Program-made: the position numbers and the translations under genes | Shown here: one piece after another, positions 59,553 to 64,000 of the stretch | How positions within the stretch are numbered: position 1 is the first letter of the stretch | Layout: each line of letters begins with the position of its first letter | Source: Acetobacterium woodii | Lineage (GTDB): Bacteria > Bacillota > Clostridia > Eubacteriales > Eubacteriaceae | DNA: 64,000 bases | Direction of reading: 5' to 3' | NCBI GenBank assembly: GCA_016213825.1 | Contig: JACQZP010000009.1 | Coordinates: 101,434-165,433 of the forward strand | The notes under the pieces: model-generated | The model's input: only the letters and a program-made list of their open reading frames with translations | What the model was told of the DNA's origin: nothing | Database searches by the model: none

Positions 59553-59918
59553 ATGAAAATCCGCACTGACTACACCTGCCCGCTTGAAATAGTCCACGAC
59601 ATTATCAAAGGCAAATGGAAAACCATTATCATATTTCAAATGAGAGCGGGTTCTGTTACACTTTCCCAACTGGAGAAAAGCATCGCCGGCATCAGCCAAA
59701 AGATGCTCTTGGAGCAGTTAAAAGAACTTCGCCATTTTGGCCTTGTTGCCAAAGAAAACGCTCCCGGTTATCCACTTCATGTTGACTACTACCTCACCAA
59801 ACGGGGCAGGCAGATCCTCAAAGCCATTGAAATTATGCAGGACGTTGGCATTGACTACATGGTTGAACATCATCTGACTGAGGTCTTGGATCAAAAAGGA
59901 ATCTGCTATCCCCAATAA
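59553..59918 (+). CDS. HxlR-family transcriptional regulator
   Basis: A 121-residue winged-helix protein. CPLEIVHDIIKGKWKTIIIFQM holds the family's Cys near residue 9 and the GKW motif; QLEKSIAGISQKMLLEQLKEL is the recognition region and VDYYLTKRGRQIL the wing. HxlR proteins often sense aldehydes or redox state through that Cys. AAGGAGC precedes the ATG and a TATAAT -10 box lies at 59430-59435. It is read with, or controls, the isochorismatase-like gene 100 bases downstream. Confidence 0.9.
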   Translation: MKIRTDYTCPLEIVHDIIKGKWKTIIIFQMRAGSVTLSQLEKSIAGISQKMLLEQLKELRHFGLVAKENAPGYPLHVDYYLTKRGRQILKAIEIMQDVGIDYMVEHHLTEVLDQKGICYPQ

Positions 59919-60022
59919 TCGCTCAAATTCTTCCATTATCCTTAAACATACCCACAAAAAAGTGGGTAATTTACCTCCTGTTCAAAATGAATTATACTGT
60001 CAAAAACGAGGAGGTTTTAGAA

Positions 60023-60574
60023 ATGAAAAAAGCATTGATCCTGATTGATATCCAAAATGATTATTTTACCGGTGGACGCTTTGAACTAAATCAAACCGAT
60101 GCCGCTGCCCAAAACGCCAAAAGCGCTTTAGATCTCTTTAGAAAAAAAGGTCTCCCAGTTTTTCATATTCAACACATCAACCAAAACCCGGAAGCGCCCT
60201 TTTTCATCGCTGGTAGCGAAGGTGTCAAAATCCATGCCCTGGTGTCGCCCTTACCCGGTGAAAGGGTGATTATCAAAAATACTCCAGATAGTTTTTATAA
60301 TACCGATTTATTACCGCTGCTGCAAGAATTGTCCATTGATCAACTGGTGATCTGCGGCATGATGAGTCATATGTGTATTGATACAACGGTACGTTCGGCC
60401 AAAAGACTGGGATTGTCAATTGAATTATTAAGCGATGCCTGCACCACCAGAGATCTCCTCTGGGAAAACACGCCGGTTCCTGCCGAGCTTGTTCACGCCG
60501 CTTTCATGGCTGCTTTGCAGCATACCTTTGCTGATGTGAAAGATACCCCAACCTTTATAAAATCTTATGCCTAA
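60023..60574 (+). CDS. Isochorismatase-family cysteine hydrolase
   Basis: A 183-residue hydrolase with the catalytic triad of the family: Asp in LILIDIQNDYF near residue 8, Lys in VIIKNTPDSF near 82, and Cys in GMMSHMCIDTTVRSA near 116. Relatives hydrolyse nicotinamide, isochorismate or other amides. GAGGAGG precedes the ATG; a 12-codon longer reading is rejected. It lies next to an HxlR regulator on the same strand. Confidence 0.9.
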   Translation: MKKALILIDIQNDYFTGGRFELNQTDAAAQNAKSALDLFRKKGLPVFHIQHINQNPEAPFFIAGSEGVKIHALVSPLPGERVIIKNTPDSFYNTDLLPLLQELSIDQLVICGMMSHMCIDTTVRSAKRLGLSIELLSDACTTRDLLWENTPVPAELVHAAFMAALQHTFADVKDTPTFIKSYA

Positions 60575-60724
60575 AAGATGGCCTGACAAATGCTGTTGCT
60601 CCCGGAAAAGTAACCTTCTTACGTCTGCCGGAACCTAAGTTTTTAAGTAAACATCTCATTCTGAAAAGCGACGATCATCACCAACAGCGTTTTTTCTAGT
60701 CTACCTATGAGTTTGCTCAAATTT

Positions 60725-62203
60725 TCATCCGACTACAGAACCCTTTTTCAAAATTCTCTGAATGGCAAATTTGCCGGCTGTCACTGCAACTGGAAGTCCT
60801 CCCGGCGACTGTATCCACTGACTTGCTATATAGACATTTTTAATTCCTTTCACTGTCCCCTTTACACGAAAAGGTTTTACATCTTTTCGTGTAATAAAGC
60901 CCATGTATGCCCCATGATAAGAATTACAATAACGCTCATAGGTAATTGGCGTCCAACAATCCAACAATTCAACATGTCCCTTTAAGCTTGGGAATTTTTC
61001 TACAATTCGTTCCCTCACTTCTTCCGCAAGTTCATTTTTGGTCATGTTGTATGTTTTTGAGTCAAGACTTTTCCAATACTCATAATCTTCATCGTACTGC
61101 ATAATATTGGCCTGTAAGACTATTTTCCCTGCTGGCGCCCACTCCGTCTCATATTCATAAGATTTTACCGACATCCGGCTAACCTTTTTAGCACCAACCT
61201 GCAGGGACTTGCAATCAAAAAATATTGTGCCGTTGTATGGATAAGCTGCTTTATCAATTGAGAAGGCCATCTGAAGCCCACTAAAAAGAGGATATTTTCT
61301 TGAATCAGAAAAGCTTTTCTGCCATTTCTTATCCGTATATTTATTCGCTAAAAGTTTTTCTAAGGCTTCCCCCGCATCAGTTGCCAGCAAGACATAGTCG
61401 GCCTTATGAATACTGCCATCGACCAGTTCTATTCCAGTTGCTAAATTACCCTCTAAACAGACTCTTTTGACCGGACTGTTACACGATAAAAAGCCTCCTA
61501 AATCCTGATATTTTTTCAACATCCGATTCACCATTGCTAACGACCCACCAACTGGGACATCCCCATTACCACTGGCAATTGTTGCATAAGATACGATAAA
61601 AGAAGTGGCCGTATATTCCTTTGGCAGATAATCTGTCAAGAATGCTTTTATAACCGGATGTTTAAACCGATTGGCCAGATCCTGCATATCTATTTTTCCG
61701 TATTCCTTCACCACCTTCGGCATATCTGCCATGGCTTTGCCCATTTTTAGATAGTCTTTTATTCCCAGCATATCCATTGGTTTATCAGCAGGCATTTCAC
61801 AGCATGTTGCATAGTTTACATGTGTGAAAAATTTCTTAATTTCGGTCTCATCTGCTGGTGAAAGCGCCAACAGTTCTTGCTCTGTCCGATCTAAATCCTT
61901 CCATAGTGTTACTTGTTCGTTATCTACATAGGTTGTGAAAAATTTCTCACTTTTTACATATTCGGTATCTGGCGCTATTGCTCCTACTTCTTTCCAGATG
62001 TTCCAGAGCGAAGTCTCTTTTTTGGTTCCGGTAAGCCAATGAATACAATTATCAATATGATGTTGCTTGCGATTCCATCCCATACATTGTCCACCGGCAA
62101 GCTGATTTTTCTCAAATATTGCTACTTCAAACCCAGCTTTTTGGGCGTAAATCCCGGCACTGATCCCCGAAACTCCACCGCCGACAATTATCATCTTCTT
62201 CAT
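60725..62203 (-). CDS. CrtI/CrtN-like FAD-dependent oxidoreductase (phytoene desaturase superfamily)
   Basis: A 492-residue flavoprotein. It starts with the FAD motif IIVGGGVSGISAGIYAQKAGFEV and GGQCMGWNRK and ends with YIASQWIQSPGGLPVAVTAGK, as carotenoid desaturases and related retinol saturases do. No other carotenoid gene is in the window, so a carotenoid role is not assured. The ATG follows the TetR gene stop directly with AAGGGGG upstream; a 49-codon extension into the TetR gene is rejected. Confidence 0.85.
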   Translation of the reverse strand: MKKMIIVGGGVSGISAGIYAQKAGFEVAIFEKNQLAGGQCMGWNRKQHHIDNCIHWLTGTKKETSLWNIWKEVGAIAPDTEYVKSEKFFTTYVDNEQVTLWKDLDRTEQELLALSPADETEIKKFFTHVNYATCCEMPADKPMDMLGIKDYLKMGKAMADMPKVVKEYGKIDMQDLANRFKHPVIKAFLTDYLPKEYTATSFIVSYATIASGNGDVPVGGSLAMVNRMLKKYQDLGGFLSCNSPVKRVCLEGNLATGIELVDGSIHKADYVLLATDAGEALEKLLANKYTDKKWQKSFSDSRKYPLFSGLQMAFSIDKAAYPYNGTIFFDCKSLQVGAKKVSRMSVKSYEYETEWAPAGKIVLQANIMQYDEDYEYWKSLDSKTYNMTKNELAEEVRERIVEKFPSLKGHVELLDCWTPITYERYCNSYHGAYMGFITRKDVKPFRVKGTVKGIKNVYIASQWIQSPGGLPVAVTAGKFAIQRILKKGSVVG

Positions 62204-62204
62204 C

Positions 62205-62792
62205 TTAGATAGCCCCCTTAGATTTTGCGCGTATGATATCAACAATCCACTCGGCTTCTGGCAACGGTATCTCAGGATGCATTGTAAACTGTTCTGCAAT
62301 TCCTTGGATACTACACCAGTAAGCATTGGATAATGCCATCGGATCTCCATTTCGAATTAAGCCCCTTTCCTGACCGTTCTTTATGATTTCAACTGTTTTT
62401 TCAATTGTACTCACTGACAGTACCACCTGCTTAATACGATCTGGAATCCCTTCCGTGCGCTGCATCTGCGCCATGAAAACAAACATTTTTGCGGTAATCG
62501 GTTGTTCCTGCATAAACGTGATTAACTGCGCTGTCACTACTTCAAAAAAATTAAGTTCATCAAGGTATTCCATCTGCAATGGCATTTGCGTTCCTTGCAA
62601 CCCAATATTAGTAAGTTCTTCTAATAATTTTTCTTTTGATTCGAAATAGTGAAATAATAATCCATCACTCATATTTGCGGCTTTTGCAATATCCGATATT
62701 TTAGTTGCCATATAACCTTTTTTAACAAATAAATCTAATGCTGCCGCTATTATCTGATTCTTTCTTTGTTCCTTCTGCTCTTTTCTATTCAT
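62205..62792 (-). CDS. TetR-family regulator of the CrtI-like gene
   Basis: A 195-residue regulator. The helix-turn-helix covers IIAAALDLFVKKGYMATKISDIAKAANMSDGLLFHYFESKEKL, seen in pieces; the rest is a normal ligand domain. It ends one base before the start of the CrtI-like gene, so the two form one transcript and it probably controls it. GAGG precedes the chosen ATG. Confidence 0.88.
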   Translation of the reverse strand: MNRKEQKEQRKNQIIAAALDLFVKKGYMATKISDIAKAANMSDGLLFHYFESKEKLLEELTNIGLQGTQMPLQMEYLDELNFFEVVTAQLITFMQEQPITAKMFVFMAQMQRTEGIPDRIKQVVLSVSTIEKTVEIIKNGQERGLIRNGDPMALSNAYWCSIQGIAEQFTMHPEIPLPEAEWIVDIIRAKSKGAI

Positions 62793-63021
62793 GTTTCCTC
62801 GCATTCGTTAATTATAAATTCACTGAATATATATTTAACGAATAATGTAACATAAAACCAATAATTTTACAAGTGCTATAATTTATCTCCAACGGTTCGG
62901 GAGCAGTGATATTGCGGATTAAATCTTGGGGATATTAACGAAATTAGAATTATTGCCGATAAAAGAAATAGATACTCAACATAAAAGACACACTTATTTA
63001 CAAAAAGGGGGCAATGTTTTG

Positions 63022-63801
63022 ATGAAAATAAATGCTGTTGTTAAAAATTTCTATAGCAGCTACAATCAAATGACAGAACGGCAAAAATCGATGGAGACAA
63101 GCCAACCATCCAGCCAGGCAGTTTCAAAAAAAACCGATACGCTTGATATTTCAAAAGAAGCCTATAAAACGCCGGTAAGTGACGAGACGATGCGTGCCAC
63201 ATCGGGAAAAGACGCGCTTGGAATAACAAAGGGCGAGAAAGCAAACAGTTTTATTATCCATTTTTCTGATTCAGCGATGGTAAGCAGAGCTATTTCGAGG
63301 GGCTATCTTACCGTTAACGGCGTCGATATCCAGCTTTCTGATGATTTGAAAAAACAATTAACTGAAATAGATAAACAGGCGCAAGCTGACCGTGAAGCCG
63401 CGTTTTATCAATCTACTATCGCGCATGATCTGGCGGTTACCAAACAACAAAGCGAAGCATGGGCAAATGCCTATGAAGATTTAGCGGAAGCGATTGCAAT
63501 AGCCGCCAAAATTTCCGCGGGCGGAAAAGTATCCAGTTCTGACCTGAAAAAATTGATGGAGACAAGTCCGCAGCTTTATGCAATGGCAATGGCTGTAAAG
63601 ACTATGGCAAAAAGTCAAGAAAAACAGACTGAAACTGAAATAACAGGCAATGAAGAAACGAGCAAAAGCAATGCTGCTACTCAAGGCGTTAGCTGGTCAG
63701 ACTTTGAACGGAAATCTTATGAAACACAGATGAGTGTCACGATAGATGATGGTACGCCATCCGTTACCGATGTCGAAAAAGGAGAAGTCATTCTTCAATA
63801 A
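63022..63801 (+). CDS. Uncharacterised Ser/Thr/Lys-rich helical protein
   Basis: A 259-residue protein I do not recognise. The N-terminus (MKINAVVKNFYSSYNQMTE) is followed by a low-complexity Ser/Gln stretch and TDTLDISKEAY, a pattern also seen in FlgM-like and some envelope-associated proteins. Residues 100-200 are Ala-rich and helical, and the tail is Thr/Glu-rich. No signal peptide. GGGGG lies about 10 bases before the ATG; a start 32 codons earlier is possible. No partner gene is adjacent. Confidence 0.6.
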   Translation: MKINAVVKNFYSSYNQMTERQKSMETSQPSSQAVSKKTDTLDISKEAYKTPVSDETMRATSGKDALGITKGEKANSFIIHFSDSAMVSRAISRGYLTVNGVDIQLSDDLKKQLTEIDKQAQADREAAFYQSTIAHDLAVTKQQSEAWANAYEDLAEAIAIAAKISAGGKVSSSDLKKLMETSPQLYAMAMAVKTMAKSQEKQTETEITGNEETSKSNAATQGVSWSDFERKSYETQMSVTIDDGTPSVTDVEKGEVILQ

Positions 63802-63860
63802 AAAAACACTCAAAATCCATAGAAGTTTTGTGCTTGAATATATCTCCTGGCAGCTATGCC

Positions 63861-64000
63861 GAGACCGTTTCAAAAATTGTGTAAACCTCGTGGTTGATGT
63901 AGAATAAATACATTAGCCAGGAGGTTTTTATTATGGCAAGAAGAAACGAAAGTAACGAAGAAAAGAATCGTCGGAAATTAGTGGAAAGTTTTTTAAGTGA
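63861..64000 (+). mobile_element. Left end of an IS256-like insertion sequence (runs off the window)
   Basis: GAGACCGTTTCAAAAATTGTGTAAACC resembles the terminal inverted repeat of IS256-family elements (TTTCAAAAA...TGTGTAA), seen here in part. The transposase start follows 44 bases later. The right end is outside the window. Confidence 0.65.
63933..64000 (+). CDS. Transposase, IS256-like, 5' fragment only
   Basis: The reading frame starts MARRNESNEEKNRRKLVES after CAGGAGG and stays open to the window edge. The basic and acidic start fits IS256 mutator-type transposases, but the DDE core is not visible, so the family call depends mainly on the upstream terminal repeat. Confidence 0.6.
   Translation, partial: MARRNESNEEKNRRKLVESFLS

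Overview
The window reads as the chromosome of an anaerobic, low-to-moderate GC Firmicute (Clostridia). The best fit is an acetogen of the Acetobacterium/Eubacterium type. The reasons are strong AGGAGG-type ribosome binding sites, an anaerobic (early cobalt insertion) cobalamin pathway under several B12 riboswitches, a HemC-CobA-HemD fusion, corrinoid-binding proteins and the GGGtGRT protein pair. The genus is an inference. No rRNA or tRNA gene was recognised.

Layout. (1) 0.1-7.6 kb, minus strand: a B12-riboswitch operon for cobalt import (cbiM, cbiN, cbiQ, cbiO) followed by tetrapyrrole synthesis (hemA, precorrin-2 dehydrogenase, hemC-cobA-hemD). (2) 7.9-20.7 kb: a GGDEF-EAL protein, an MprF-like membrane protein, a BceAB-BceRS-type peptide sensing and efflux module, two convergent surface protein genes, a creatininase-family amidohydrolase and a glutamine amidotransferase-like protein. 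(3) 20.8-21.4 kb: a free-standing cobalamin riboswitch with its own consensus promoter and terminator, followed by a structured non-coding stretch and a second terminator, with no cobalamin gene behind it. (4) 21.4-31.2 kb, minus strand: a riboswitch-led operon btuF-btuC-btuD-cbiA-pduX-cbiC-cbiL-cbiD-cbiE-cbiT for corrinoid uptake and ring and side-chain synthesis. (5) 31.2-39.7 kb, minus strand: sugar isomerase, two glycosyltransferases, an FAD oxidoreductase and a DegT aminotransferase, then mtnA-mtnP and a DUF2284 protein with a repeat tail. (6) 40.0-41.7 kb: an Fe-S scaffold-like protein and the GGGtGRT protein. (7) 42.2-49 kb: an AT-rich accessory and defence region. It holds a retron-like reverse transcriptase with a recognisable msr-msd region and an OLD-type ATPase/TOPRIM effector. 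It also holds a TIR-domain gene between 430-bp direct repeats, a GNAT acetyltransferase with a broken second copy, and three copies of a small element with inverted GGGACGGTTC ends. (8) 49.7-64 kb: a MacB/Lol-like ABC transporter with a B12-binding protein, assorted enzymes and regulators, gene remnants, and the left end of an IS256-like element at the window edge.

Five copies of a separate ~135-bp palindromic repeat lie between co-directional genes at 0-39 kb. The strongest candidates for follow-up are the retron at 42.2-45.5 kb, the riboswitch-controlled RNA at 20.8-21.4 kb, and the TIR cassette with its flanking repeats at 45.9-48.7 kb.
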